From Brevibacillus brevis (GTDB taxonomy: Bacteria; Bacillota; Bacilli; Brevibacillales; Brevibacillaceae): a stretch of 64,000 nucleotides of DNA. The position numbers were made by a program, and so were the translations under genes. The stretch's first letter is position 1. Each line of letters starts with the position of its first letter. A model generated the notes under the pieces. The model worked only from the letters and a program-made list of their open reading frames with translations. It did not search any database and was not told the origin of the DNA. The stretch is from contig NZ_CP030117.1 in the NCBI RefSeq assembly GCF_001039275.2, positions 5,745,001 to 5,809,000 on the forward strand, written 5' to 3'. Below are positions 52,334 to 60,671 of this stretch, piece after piece.

Positions 52334-53135
52334 AGCGGTCCTGCCTTTCAATCGTGCCCTTCATGCTGCCTGCTTCTTTAATCAGCACCAGCTTTTGGTC
52401 ACCTGGCAAGAATGAGTTGAGCTTTTCAAACAACAAGCGTGGTGTCTCCATGCGTTGGAGACCGATACACCCTTCGATAAAAAGACGCTTTTCAAACATT
52501 TCCCGGTCGTACAGATCCATCAGGCGGTAGTAGCATGGTAGCGCGAACAAGTTCGCCAAGAGCGCGCCATACAGTGTCGCTACGACCGCTGCGCTCAAAC
52601 TGTGTCCGGTCAAGGCCATGTCTTCGAGCGACTTCAATACGCCCGTCATCCCCAGAAGCGTACCGACTAGCCCCATCCCCGGTGCTAACAAGCTGATGAG
52701 GCGGAAGAAGCCAGCTGATTGTTGGTAACGATACTGCTCTCCCTTGAGCTCATTCTCCAGGATCAGGCGCAGCTCTTCTTCTGGAACACCCTCGATCGCC
52801 AGCAGGCTACCACGTTGGACAAAAGAATCGGGTTCCTGTTGCAGCTCCTTTTCGAGCGCGATATAGCCCTGTTCCTTCTGGACGAGCGCGTAGTAGTAGA
52901 AGCGCTTGATTGTTTCTTCGACGTTGCTTTGCCGGCCATGGATGAGCAGGCGCCAGATTTTTTTCAAGTCGAGATGCTTGCGTTTGACTGCGTAGGACAT
53001 GACTACGGAGAGCGCGACTAGCTCGATGGCGGTTACGTTGAGGAGGTCCGATAGGGTTCCGTTTAGGTAGACCGCGTGTATGAAGATGAGGAGGACGGCT
53101 CCGATTAAGACGAGTGAGCGGCGTTTTGTGGACAC
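52326..53135 (-). CDS. motA: Flagellar motor stator protein MotA
   Basis: MotA forms the proton channel with MotB and pushes on the rotor. The 269-residue protein has four membrane helices (about 7-25, 30-48, and two in the second half) and the conserved channel segment LLAPGMGLVGTLLGMTGVLKSLED. A large cytoplasmic loop near 60-160 carries charged residues for FliG contact. The start GTG at 53135 has AGGTGA upstream; 44 codons upstream are open but unlike the family. Confidence 0.9.
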   Translation of the reverse strand: MSTKRRSLVLIGAVLLIFIHAVYLNGTLSDLLNVTAIELVALSVVMSYAVKRKHLDLKKIWRLLIHGRQSNVEETIKRFYYYALVQKEQGYIALEKELQQEPDSFVQRGSLLAIEGVPEEELRLILENELKGEQYRYQQSAGFFRLISLLAPGMGLVGTLLGMTGVLKSLEDMALTGHSLSAAVVATLYGALLANLFALPCYYRLMDLYDREMFEKRLFIEGCIGLQRMETPRLLFEKLNSFLPGDQKLVLIKEAGSMKGTIERQDRYA

Positions 53136-53224
53136 AAGTGATTCACCTTCCTGGTTAGTTCCATTTAAATTTACCCATTTTAGCAAAGAGTGGGAAAGAG
53201 CCAGTGCCATATGTATTGTTGTCG

Positions 53225-53252
53225 TAATAGAAGTTAGAGACAATGCCGATAT
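53225..53252 (+). promoter_or_regulatory. Sigma-D promoter of yjfB
   Basis: TAAT (53225-53228), 16 bp, GCCGATAT (53245-53252): the -10 is an exact sigma-D consensus and the -35 differs at one base from TAAA. Confidence 0.82.
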
Positions 53253-53287
53253 AGTAAATAGAAGCAACCGATTGAGAGGTGAACATC

Positions 53288-53464
53288 ATGAGTCCGATTC
53301 AACTTCAACAAGCGGTCAACATCAGTTTAACGAAACAAGTGCAAGAGACTGCACAAGCTCAGGCAGCTACGATGCTGGAGGGTTTTGCAAAGACACAGCA
53401 GAACATTCAGGCAGCGCAGGCGCCGCATCCTTCGTTGGGGAAGGTGCTGGATGTTAAGGTGTAG
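53288..53464 (+). CDS. yjfB: YjfB-family putative motility protein
   Basis: This 58-residue protein matches the YjfB motility family (MSPIQLQQAVNISLTKQVQ...TMLEGF), a short helical protein of unknown job found in motile Bacillales. The start ATG at 53288 follows AGAGGTGA; an in-frame GTG three codons earlier is less likely. It has its own sigma-D promoter and terminator, and lies divergent from motA. Confidence 0.85.
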   Translation: MSPIQLQQAVNISLTKQVQETAQAQAATMLEGFAKTQQNIQAAQAPHPSLGKVLDVKV

Positions 53465-53489
53465 AGGCAATCGCCTCTACCCTTTTTTA
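53461..53489. terminator. Terminator overlapping the yjfB stop codon
   Basis: GTAGAGGC (53461-53468), AATC, GCCTCTAC (53473-53480), then TTTTTT. The stem includes the yjfB stop and the last bases of convergent rfbD. Confidence 0.9.
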
Positions 53490-54331
53490 TTCCATTCCTT
53501 CAAAAATTCACGAAGTGCCTCACGCCAGGGACGAAGGGGCTCAAATCCATTCAACCTGATCGCCATGTGATCAAAAACAGAGTATGCTGGTCGCGGTGCC
53601 GGTCTCTTGAATTGCTCTGTAGTTACAGGAGTAATTCGTACATCTTCTCTTCCAGTCTCTTCAAATATCGCTGTTGCGAATTCGTACCACGAGCATTTAT
53701 CACGATTCGAAGCGTGATAAACTCCATACAACTCCGTTTCCGCAAGTTTCGTCAAAAAAGCAGCCAAATCAACGGTATATGTCGGACAGCCAAATTGATC
53801 ATGTACAACGGTTAGTTCAGACTGTTTGGAGGCAAGCTGTAGCATCGTTTTTACAAAATTGGCACCTGCTTGTCCATACACCCATGAGGTACGTACAATA
53901 AAATATCGTTTGCACAATTGCTGAACAAACTCTTCTCCAGCCAATTTACTCTTTCCGTAAACGGTCTGGGGGTTAACGGGTGAAAACTCGTCATATGGAT
54001 GGTTTTGCCTGCCATCAAATACATAGTCTGTGCTGATATAAATCAATTTTGCATTGACTTGGTCAGCCATGACTGCCACATTCCGAGTCCCTAAAGCATT
54101 AATTCGAAATGCTGTCTCGCGATCCGCCTCGGCCTGGTCCACTTTTGTATAAGCAGCCGTATGGACGATAAGATCTGGTCTAATCCTACCTACTATTTGT
54201 TTCAATTGTTGAATCGATGTTATATCCAGCTCGTCTTTTCCATATGACCAGACCTCATGGCCCTTTTGTTGGAATATCGACGTAACATCTACACCCAACT
54301 GTCCTTTTCCACCTGTAATAAGTACCTTCAT
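53477..54331 (-). CDS. rfbD: dTDP-4-dehydrorhamnose reductase
   Basis: RfbD (RmlD) makes dTDP-L-rhamnose in the last step. The 284-residue SDR has the nucleotide loop VLITGGKGQLG, ISTDYVFDG, and YGKSKLAGEEFV with the YxxxK pair. The start at 54331 follows AGAGG. It is last of rfbACBD and ends in the shared terminator. Confidence 0.95.
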   Translation of the reverse strand: MKVLITGGKGQLGVDVTSIFQQKGHEVWSYGKDELDITSIQQLKQIVGRIRPDLIVHTAAYTKVDQAEADRETAFRINALGTRNVAVMADQVNAKLIYISTDYVFDGRQNHPYDEFSPVNPQTVYGKSKLAGEEFVQQLCKRYFIVRTSWVYGQAGANFVKTMLQLASKQSELTVVHDQFGCPTYTVDLAAFLTKLAETELYGVYHASNRDKCSWYEFATAIFEETGREDVRITPVTTEQFKRPAPRPAYSVFDHMAIRLNGFEPLRPWREALREFLKEWNKKG

Positions 54332-54343
54332 TAGCAAAACCTC

Positions 54344-55354
54344 TTACAAGAGTTTATTGTACTGTTGCTGATAGTAATCTCGATATTGGCCATTCAGGAT
54401 CCGTTCCCACCACTTTTGATTCGATACATACCACTCAATTGTCTCGACAATCCCGCTTTCAAACGTATATATTGGTTCCCATCCTAATTGAGATCGCAGT
54501 TTCGTTGCGTCGATTGCGTATCGGCGATCATGCCCTGGTCTATCTTTTACGAACTGGATTAAATCCTCACTTTTCCCCAATTGTTTCAGGATTGTTTTGA
54601 CGATATCGATATTCGTCCATTCATTGTTACCACCAACATTATAGACTTCTCCAGAACGTCCGCGATGGATAACAAGATCAATCGCAGCGCAATGATCCTT
54701 AACATGCAGCCAATCCCGCACATTCAATCCATCCCCATACACAGGCAATTGTTTGCCGCGTAAAGCATGTATGACCATGAGCGGTATCAACTTTTCTGGG
54801 AAGTGGTACGGACCATAGTTATTGGAGCAACGCGTAATATTGACCGCCAGTCCATACGTCTCATGGTAGGCGCGTACCAACAAATCGGCTGCAGCCTTAC
54901 TTGCCGAGTATGGACTATTCGGAGCAAGCGGTGTCTCTTCTGTAAACAATCCTGTTGGTCCAAGTGAACCATATACCTCATCTGTCGAAATCTGTACGTA
55001 TTTTTGAACCTGAAACTGCTTTGCCGCATCCAAGAGAGTTTGTGTCCCTAACACATTGGTTTTCACAAATAAATCGGGTTGTGTAATACTTCGATCCACA
55101 TGGGATTCAGCAGCAAAATTCACGATGATATCCATTCCTTGTGAAACAAGCTGATTCACAAGATTTCGGTCAGTAATATCACCATGAACAAACTGATAGT
55201 TCGAGCAGCTTTCTACGTCTCGCAAATTCTCAAGGTTCCCGGCATACGTAAGATTGTCTACAGTGATGAACTCATATTCTGGATATTTTGCAAGCATATA
55301 ATGCAAAAAATTGCTTCCGATAAATCCAGCTCCGCCCGTAACCAGTATCTTCAT
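54344..55354 (-). CDS. rfbB: dTDP-glucose 4,6-dehydratase
   Basis: RfbB (RmlB) makes dTDP-4-keto-6-deoxyglucose, the branch point for many deoxysugars. The 336-residue protein has TGGAGFIGSNFLHYML, AAESHVDRSI, STDEVYGSLG and YSASKAAADLLVRAY with the catalytic YxxxK. It lies between rfbC and rfbD. Its product could also feed the DegT aminotransferase at 60672-61763. Confidence 0.96.
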   Translation of the reverse strand: MKILVTGGAGFIGSNFLHYMLAKYPEYEFITVDNLTYAGNLENLRDVESCSNYQFVHGDITDRNLVNQLVSQGMDIIVNFAAESHVDRSITQPDLFVKTNVLGTQTLLDAAKQFQVQKYVQISTDEVYGSLGPTGLFTEETPLAPNSPYSASKAAADLLVRAYHETYGLAVNITRCSNNYGPYHFPEKLIPLMVIHALRGKQLPVYGDGLNVRDWLHVKDHCAAIDLVIHRGRSGEVYNVGGNNEWTNIDIVKTILKQLGKSEDLIQFVKDRPGHDRRYAIDATKLRSQLGWEPIYTFESGIVETIEWYVSNQKWWERILNGQYRDYYQQQYNKLL

Positions 55355-55368
55355 ACAATAACTCCTTA

Positions 55369-55914
55369 CTAAAAGTTATTTTCTGCTTGATGTAATCGAG
55401 GATGTTTGGTGTCTTTTTCTGAAAGAATAGGAGTCTCTACAGGCCACTCAATTCCTAAATCAGGATCATTCCAAAGAATTCCTCGATCGTGTTCCGGTGA
55501 ATAATATTCATTTACCTTATAAAAAACGACTGTGTTATCACTTAACGTGCAAAAGCCATGCGCGAAGCCTTCCGGGACATATAATTGCTGCTTGTTCTCC
55601 TCACTAAGCAATACTTGTATGGACTTGCCATAGGTAGGCGATTTTCTCCGAATATCTACCACTACATCTAATATCGCTCCTGATAAAACACGAACTAACT
55701 TGGCTTGTGCTTTAGGTGACAATTGATAGTGCAGTCCCCTGATTGTACCCGCTGTGGCAGAAAGAGATTGATTATCCTGAACAAATGAATGCCTTATCCC
55801 AACCTCGGCCAATTTATCAGCATGAAAACTCTCCATAAAGTAGCCTCGGTGATCACCAAAAACTTGTGGCTCCAAAATGAAAACCTCGTCAAACATTGTA
55901 GTATGAATTTTCAT
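55369..55914 (-). CDS. rfbC: dTDP-4-dehydrorhamnose 3,5-epimerase
   Basis: RfbC (RmlC) epimerises dTDP-4-keto-6-deoxyglucose. The cupin protein has FGDHRGYFMESF, NQSLSATAGTIRGLHYQ with the catalytic His, and VPEGFAHGFCTLSD. The second of two adjacent ATG codons (55914) is at 6 nt from GGAGG and is preferred. Length 181 residues. Confidence 0.95.
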   Translation of the reverse strand: MKIHTTMFDEVFILEPQVFGDHRGYFMESFHADKLAEVGIRHSFVQDNQSLSATAGTIRGLHYQLSPKAQAKLVRVLSGAILDVVVDIRRKSPTYGKSIQVLLSEENKQQLYVPEGFAHGFCTLSDNTVVFYKVNEYYSPEHDRGILWNDPDLGIEWPVETPILSEKDTKHPRLHQAENNF

Positions 55915-55930
55915 CATGATCCTCCAACGT

Positions 55931-56671
55931 TTATTTCAAAATACCAAAGCACTCCCCAAAATTTAGCTCATATGCTAGTTGATTCGCTTTTTGCAAAGAA
56001 GGGTGGGTTCCTGCATCCGTCCACCATCCATTTAGGATATCATAGGTCAATTGTTTTCTGACGATATATTCGTTGTTCACATCTGTAATCTCTAACTCTC
56101 CACGTCCTGACGGTTTTAATGTTTGAATAATATCAAACACGCTAGAGTCGAACATATAAATACCTGTGACCGCATACTCACTCTTTGGTTCTTGGGGCTT
56201 CTCTTCAATAGATACGATCTGGTTACCGTACAATTCAGCTACACCGTATCTTTTTGGGTCTGGAACTTGTTGCAGCAAAATCTTCGCTCCGCCACCTTGT
56301 TGGATATAGTTTTGAACAAACGGAGAAATATCATCTTGGAACACGTTATCCCCAAGAATAACCGTCATCAGGTCATCCCCTACAAAATCCTTTGCCAGGC
56401 CCAAAGCCTGAGCGATTCCCCCAGCCTGATCCTGTACCTTGTATGTAAACGAAACCTCAAACTCGTAACCGCTGCCTAACAAATTTACGACGTCCCCCAT
56501 ATGTTCTCTACCCGTAACAATGAGAATGTCGGTAATTCCCGCCTGTTTTAATTTATAGATGGCGTGGTAAATCATCGGGTATTTACCAACTGGTAGTAAG
56601 TGTTTATTGGTTACTTTGGTTAGAGGAAAAAGACGTGTTCCTGTTCCACCTGCTAGAATAATGCCTTTCAT
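55931..56671 (-). CDS. rfbA: Glucose-1-phosphate thymidylyltransferase
   Basis: RfbA (RmlA) makes dTDP-glucose. The 246-residue protein is the short type, with GIILAGGTGTRLFPLT, KHLLPVGKYPMIYHAI, and VILGDNVFQDD. The start MKGIILAGG at 56671 follows AGGAG; six open codons upstream are not used. It is first of rfbACBD. Confidence 0.95.
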   Translation of the reverse strand: MKGIILAGGTGTRLFPLTKVTNKHLLPVGKYPMIYHAIYKLKQAGITDILIVTGREHMGDVVNLLGSGYEFEVSFTYKVQDQAGGIAQALGLAKDFVGDDLMTVILGDNVFQDDISPFVQNYIQQGGGAKILLQQVPDPKRYGVAELYGNQIVSIEEKPQEPKSEYAVTGIYMFDSSVFDIIQTLKPSGRGELEITDVNNEYIVRKQLTYDILNGWWTDAGTHPSLQKANQLAYELNFGECFGILK

Positions 56672-56794
56672 CTTATAATCTCCTCTCATGGTTAAGACTT
56701 CTATTATGAATGTATTTGCTTACTTTAAAATGTTTACCTACCTGTTATATCGTCTAAATGTCGACGATACTGCACTTGAATTTGTTCGTGTTCA

Positions 56795-56861
56795 GAAAAA
56801 GAAACACCTCTTGGAAAGAAGTGCCGTGAAATTGATTTCAACAGCTTTTCCAAGAGATGTA
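56795..56861 (-). terminator. Terminator after the fliT-like gene
   Basis: On the minus strand ACATCTCTTGGAAA and TTTCCAAGAGGTGT form a long stem around an inner TTGAAAT/ATTTCA hairpin, followed by TTTCTTTTTC. The remaining gap 56690-56794 should contain the rfbA promoter; TATAAC and CATAAT are seen, without a convincing -35. Confidence 0.8.
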
Positions 56862-56871
56862 TAATCATTTC

Positions 56872-57231
56872 CTATTTCTTTTGATCAAAAAAGGCTCCAT
56901 ATCCAGAAGGTCCTTCACTGTTATAAAACTGTCGGACAGCTTTATTCTGCTGGATATTTCCAATCTTCTGCGTCAATTCCTGTTTACGAAGATCCATCTG
57001 TGGCAAGATTCTCGCGTTAATCTCACTCATTTGAAGAAGTTGTTCCTTTTGATCCGCGGTAAAAATGAACCCTTCTTGGACGAGTGCTTGGATATCTTGC
57101 ATAAGCTGCTCTCGTTCGTCAAGGTAGCCCATCCATTGATCAACATCTGAATCTTTTTTCTCTACCAACAGAGCAAGGGATTGCGTCTTCTCATACAAAT
57201 TCCCCAACAGTTCGTCCATTCTTTGCTCCAT
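56872..57231 (-). CDS. fliT: FliT-like flagellar export chaperone
   Basis: The 119-residue protein is helical and charged, with the pattern LLGNLYEKTQSLALLVEKKDSDVDQW and a basic C-terminal half, as in FliT, which holds FliD before export. It is assigned mainly by position right after fliS. The start ATG at 57231 follows GAGG; GTG one codon earlier is possible. No other domain was seen. Confidence 0.7.
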   Translation of the reverse strand: MEQRMDELLGNLYEKTQSLALLVEKKDSDVDQWMGYLDEREQLMQDIQALVQEGFIFTADQKEQLLQMSEINARILPQMDLRKQELTQKIGNIQQNKAVRQFYNSEGPSGYGAFFDQKK

Positions 57232-57241
57232 CACATATTCC

Positions 57242-57619
57242 TCATCCCTGGTTTTTCGCCAATACCATGGCTTCTTTCCAGGTATCACGGAACTGAATGA
57301 ATAGATCCTCGACTTCGCTCAAAATCTCTACGTCTTTTCTCATGTTTGCTTCCACTGTTCTACGCAACATGTAATCGTACATTTTGTCAAACTCATAAGA
57401 AATAGGATACTCTTTTTTCAGTGAAGACATCAATTCATACAAGATATTTTGGACTTTCAAGCAAAATTCATGGGCTTTTGCATAGTTACGTTCTTCCAAA
57501 GATGATTTTGCTTGTTTTAAAAATTTGATTGCTCCATTGTACAACATCAATGTCAACTCAGAAGGAGTAGCGGTCGTTACCTGATTCGTCTGGTATGTCT
57601 GTGCCGCATTTTGTAACAT
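57242..57619 (-). CDS. fliS: Flagellin export chaperone FliS
   Basis: FliS binds flagellin and stops early assembly. The 125-residue protein has the family N-terminus AAQTYQTNQVTTATPSELTLMLYNGAIKFL and DKMYDYMLRRTVEANMRKD (shorter cores: TPSELTLMLYNG and YDYMLRRTVEAN). It lies 12 bp after fliD. Confidence 0.95.
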   Translation of the reverse strand: MLQNAAQTYQTNQVTTATPSELTLMLYNGAIKFLKQAKSSLEERNYAKAHEFCLKVQNILYELMSSLKKEYPISYEFDKMYDYMLRRTVEANMRKDVEILSEVEDLFIQFRDTWKEAMVLAKNQG

Positions 57620-57631
57620 CTACATCTCTCC

Positions 57632-59128
57632 TTATTGAGATTTACCCAACATTTGGGCAAACCAACTGCCTTGTGACTGTGCTTTGGACATCATCTTCTC
57701 CATTGCAGTAAATTGCTTGTAATAGCGATTTTCAATCATTGTCAAGCGATCTTTCCATTGTCTGATCTCGTCTTCTTCGCCTTTCATTTTCCTGCCAAGA
57801 AAACTGTCATCAGTAACAGAGGTAGAACTGCCCGCTTCTTTCGTTACTCTATCGATCACTCTCGTTAAATCTTTGTATAATCGTTCTGCAACCCCGCTCT
57901 TTTGATACTTCGTACCTTCATTATCAGCCGGATCGTTGCTGAAGCTGGTAAACAGCTTAGTTACCTCTTCCCCATTGTTACGGATCGCCGCACGGAGTTT
58001 GTTCTCATCGATGTAAAGCTTTCCGTTTTCTTGATACGCATACTTTCCATTAGGAGGTCCACCAATCCCAATCTCAGAAAGTGTATCGAACGCAGTATTT
58101 ACTCCTGTTCCACCGAGTGGTATGCTGAGCGCTCTGCGCATACTATCCAGACCGTTTTGTAAAATGGAATCACGCAGGAGCATCCCGCTCTTGGCCATCG
58201 CTTCCATCTTTTCCGCTGTTTTTTCTGGAAGTGATTCCCTTTCCTCATCTAACAAAGGTTGATAACCCTTGTTCTTTTTCTCCGAAACTTTTTCATTAAT
58301 TTTTGCAATTGTTTCGTTGTACTTGGTGACGAAACCCTTGATGGTGTTGAATAAACTGTCCTCGTCAATCTGATTGTTAACACTAATTGCGGCGCCAGGC
58401 TGTTTCAGGGTAAATTCTACTCCGTCAACCGTGATTTTGTTAGTTTTTGATGTATAAGTAACACCATTGATAACCACTTCTGCTTCTTTTCCGGTTCTAT
58501 CTGAAGAAATTGCAGAGGCTGGCGCCTTCAGCTTGCTAGTATCTCCACTTGCCGTAAAAGAAAAGGCCTTGTCACCATTGCTATTCAATGCCATCCCCGG
58601 AGTAGAGGTAATCCATAACTTACCCCCAGAGAAGGTAGCTTCCATTCCTGTTTCTTTTTTGATATTTGCAATGACTTGGTCAAGCGTTTCTGACCCATTG
58701 ACAGTTACTGCCTTGCCATTAATAGTAAGATTTAAAGTACCTCCGCCAATTGCTGTCGTTGTATCTTTAATACTCGCATCAAGTTCGATAGCCATCGAAG
58801 CAGGCATTTCAGCCTCTGCCAATCCCACAACTTTCACAGAATAAGATGCTTGTGTCGGGTTACCTACTACATTGGCTGCCACAGCCCCATCATTTTCAGA
58901 CACAGCTTTCTTTTTATTAAAGCTGGCTGAAAAACGAAGTGAATCTACCGATGTACGCAGATCCATGAGCAAGCTGTTCATTTCGCGGTACGCATCGCGT
59001 TTCCACTCTGTAACCTGCTTTTCGCGAATCAATCGATTCATTGGTTCCTTCCGGGCATTCATTAATTCTTTTACCATTTTCTCAGTGTCTAAACCTGAAG
59101 CCATCCCACTAAAACGTATCGCTGGCAT
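57632..59128 (-). CDS. fliD: Flagellar filament cap protein FliD
   Basis: FliD (HAP2) caps the filament and folds flagellin at the tip. The 498-residue protein has the N-terminal D0 region IRFSGMASGLDTEKMVKELM, repeated beta domains in the middle, a lone flagellin-like repeat, and C-terminal coiled coil RWKDRLTMIENRYYKQF-type sequence (seen as WKDRLTMIENRYYKQFTAME). It is 11 bp from flaG. Confidence 0.95.
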   Translation of the reverse strand: MPAIRFSGMASGLDTEKMVKELMNARKEPMNRLIREKQVTEWKRDAYREMNSLLMDLRTSVDSLRFSASFNKKKAVSENDGAVAANVVGNPTQASYSVKVVGLAEAEMPASMAIELDASIKDTTTAIGGGTLNLTINGKAVTVNGSETLDQVIANIKKETGMEATFSGGKLWITSTPGMALNSNGDKAFSFTASGDTSKLKAPASAISSDRTGKEAEVVINGVTYTSKTNKITVDGVEFTLKQPGAAISVNNQIDEDSLFNTIKGFVTKYNETIAKINEKVSEKKNKGYQPLLDEERESLPEKTAEKMEAMAKSGMLLRDSILQNGLDSMRRALSIPLGGTGVNTAFDTLSEIGIGGPPNGKYAYQENGKLYIDENKLRAAIRNNGEEVTKLFTSFSNDPADNEGTKYQKSGVAERLYKDLTRVIDRVTKEAGSSTSVTDDSFLGRKMKGEEDEIRQWKDRLTMIENRYYKQFTAMEKMMSKAQSQGSWFAQMLGKSQ

Positions 59129-59139
59129 AATCTCAACCC

Positions 59140-59487
59140 CTATCTTTTTTCATCCACTAGTAAACCGACCATTTCATGGATTTTGGCGACCATATCCATC
59201 ATTTTTTTGGAAGGGATTTCGCGGATAACTTCTTGTGTTTGATCGTTGATGACCTGTACATAATACTCATTCAATTTTTCATGCAATGTAAACTTAACAT
59301 GGGTGTTTGTCGTCTGGAGCCATTTGTTTATACCGTCAATCTCTTTGCTTAGCTCTTCCTTGGAAACAGCTTTTTCCCCTACGACTTCTGTCTGTCGCAT
59401 CGGCTTTACTGTAGCCTCTGCCTGAGCTTGACCTCCGTCCGTTTTAGCAGATGTTCTGCCCAGTGAAGAGGTTACTCCGATATCCAT
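59140..59487 (-). CDS. flaG: FlaG family protein
   Basis: The 115-residue protein has the FlaG domain at the C-terminal 70 residues (KFTLHEKLNEYYVQVINDQT, VIREIPSKKMMDMVAKI). FlaG affects filament length. The start MDIGVTSSLG is behind GGAGG. It is first of flaG-fliD-fliS-fliT behind a sigma-D promoter. Confidence 0.92.
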   Translation of the reverse strand: MDIGVTSSLGRTSAKTDGGQAQAEATVKPMRQTEVVGEKAVSKEELSKEIDGINKWLQTTNTHVKFTLHEKLNEYYVQVINDQTQEVIREIPSKKMMDMVAKIHEMVGLLVDEKR

Positions 59488-59524
59488 TTTTCCTACCTCC
59501 AATAAGAAAGTATTCTTACTACAG

Positions 59525-59552
59525 ATATCGGAAAAAAAGATAGATTCATTTA
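59525..59552 (-). promoter_or_regulatory. Sigma-D promoter of flaG-fliDST
   Basis: The minus strand has TAAA (59549-59552), 16 bp, TCCGATAT (59525-59532), one base from the GCCGATAT consensus. It lies about 40 bp before flaG. Confidence 0.85.
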
Positions 59553-59584
59553 CGATCTTGCGAAAAAAATTCCATTATAAGGCT

Positions 59585-60661
59585 TTACCCGTTTATCAGT
59601 GAGCTCAAACGCTCTTTTGCCTTTTGGTAATCATGTTCCGCCGAAAAATGATAGTATTCAACTGCTTTCTTGTGATCTCCAATTACCTCATAGAAAACCC
59701 CAAGATTGTATGCTGCTAGAAAGGACCCGGCGCCAATAATTCCGCCGAACTCTTTTCTGTCTCCCAGTTCCAAGCATTTGTGGAACGAGGCTTCAATCCT
59801 GGGTAACTTATCAATGTGAGCAGCAGTATTGCTTAGAACGTAATCCATATAAAACATCCCTAGCGCAAAGTGAAAATCCGGGAAATTAGACAATTGATCC
59901 TGATTCTGTTCCGCTTGAATTACTGTATAACCAGTATCTAGCTTGCCGATTTTCATCAAGTTATAGAGATATTCCACAACCAGTTTGGGATAATAACCTT
60001 CCAGCTTGGTTGCATATAAATAAGCTTGAGAGAAGAAATAGTCTGCTTGTACATAATCCTGTTTGTTTTTATGTTCTCTTGCCAATTGCATGAGCAGGTA
60101 GGGGTTATTCCCGTCTTTCTGAAGTTCTTTTTCCAGCAACGGGATATTCCTACCTGTCTTATCTGTTTCGAAGTAACCATCGTGATAAACGGTTACCGAA
60201 GTCATTCGATGAGGCAAATCGGAGACAACTTGCTCGTGGATACTCCCCGTGTAATAGACACCCTTTGGAAATAATCTAGATATTGGTACGCTCTCATAGC
60301 GAATTTCTCCGTTATCCAAATAATTGCTTAGTTGGCTGATACGTCCGATAGCTGGAGGTCCTGAAATGAATTCTTTAATTGCATCTGCAGAACCCGGCGC
60401 CAGGTACTCATCTGCATCCAATACCAGAATCCAATCTCCTGTTGCTTGCTCAAGGGAGTAATTGCGTGCGTCAGCAAAGCTACCTGTCCAAGGGAAATCG
60501 TAGACTTTTGCACCACATTCAATGGCGATTTGCTTAGTGTTGTCGGTGGAACCCGTGTCTACGAGGATGATTTCGTCTACGATTACATTGGCGCTATCGA
60601 GGCATCTTTTAATTTTTGCTTCTTCATTTTTGGTTATAATTGACAAAGTAATTCGAAGCAT
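59585..60661 (-). CDS. Family 2 glycosyltransferase with helical repeat tail
   Basis: The 358-residue enzyme has an N-terminal GT2 domain (about 3-200): SIITKNEEAKIKRCL, the DxD-type VLDADEYL near 82, and EIILVDTGSTDNT. The C-terminal half has TPR-like helices (AREHKNKQDYVQADYFFSQAY, NLGVFYEVIGDHKKAVEYYHF; shorter cores cited). The same layout is seen in SunS-like enzymes and in flagellin-modifying enzymes. Location next to flaG suggests flagellin as target, by inference. Confidence 0.85.
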   Translation of the reverse strand: MLRITLSIITKNEEAKIKRCLDSANVIVDEIILVDTGSTDNTKQIAIECGAKVYDFPWTGSFADARNYSLEQATGDWILVLDADEYLAPGSADAIKEFISGPPAIGRISQLSNYLDNGEIRYESVPISRLFPKGVYYTGSIHEQVVSDLPHRMTSVTVYHDGYFETDKTGRNIPLLEKELQKDGNNPYLLMQLAREHKNKQDYVQADYFFSQAYLYATKLEGYYPKLVVEYLYNLMKIGKLDTGYTVIQAEQNQDQLSNFPDFHFALGMFYMDYVLSNTAAHIDKLPRIEASFHKCLELGDRKEFGGIIGAGSFLAAYNLGVFYEVIGDHKKAVEYYHFSAEHDYQKAKERLSSLING

Positions 60662-60671
60662 ACGTACCTCC

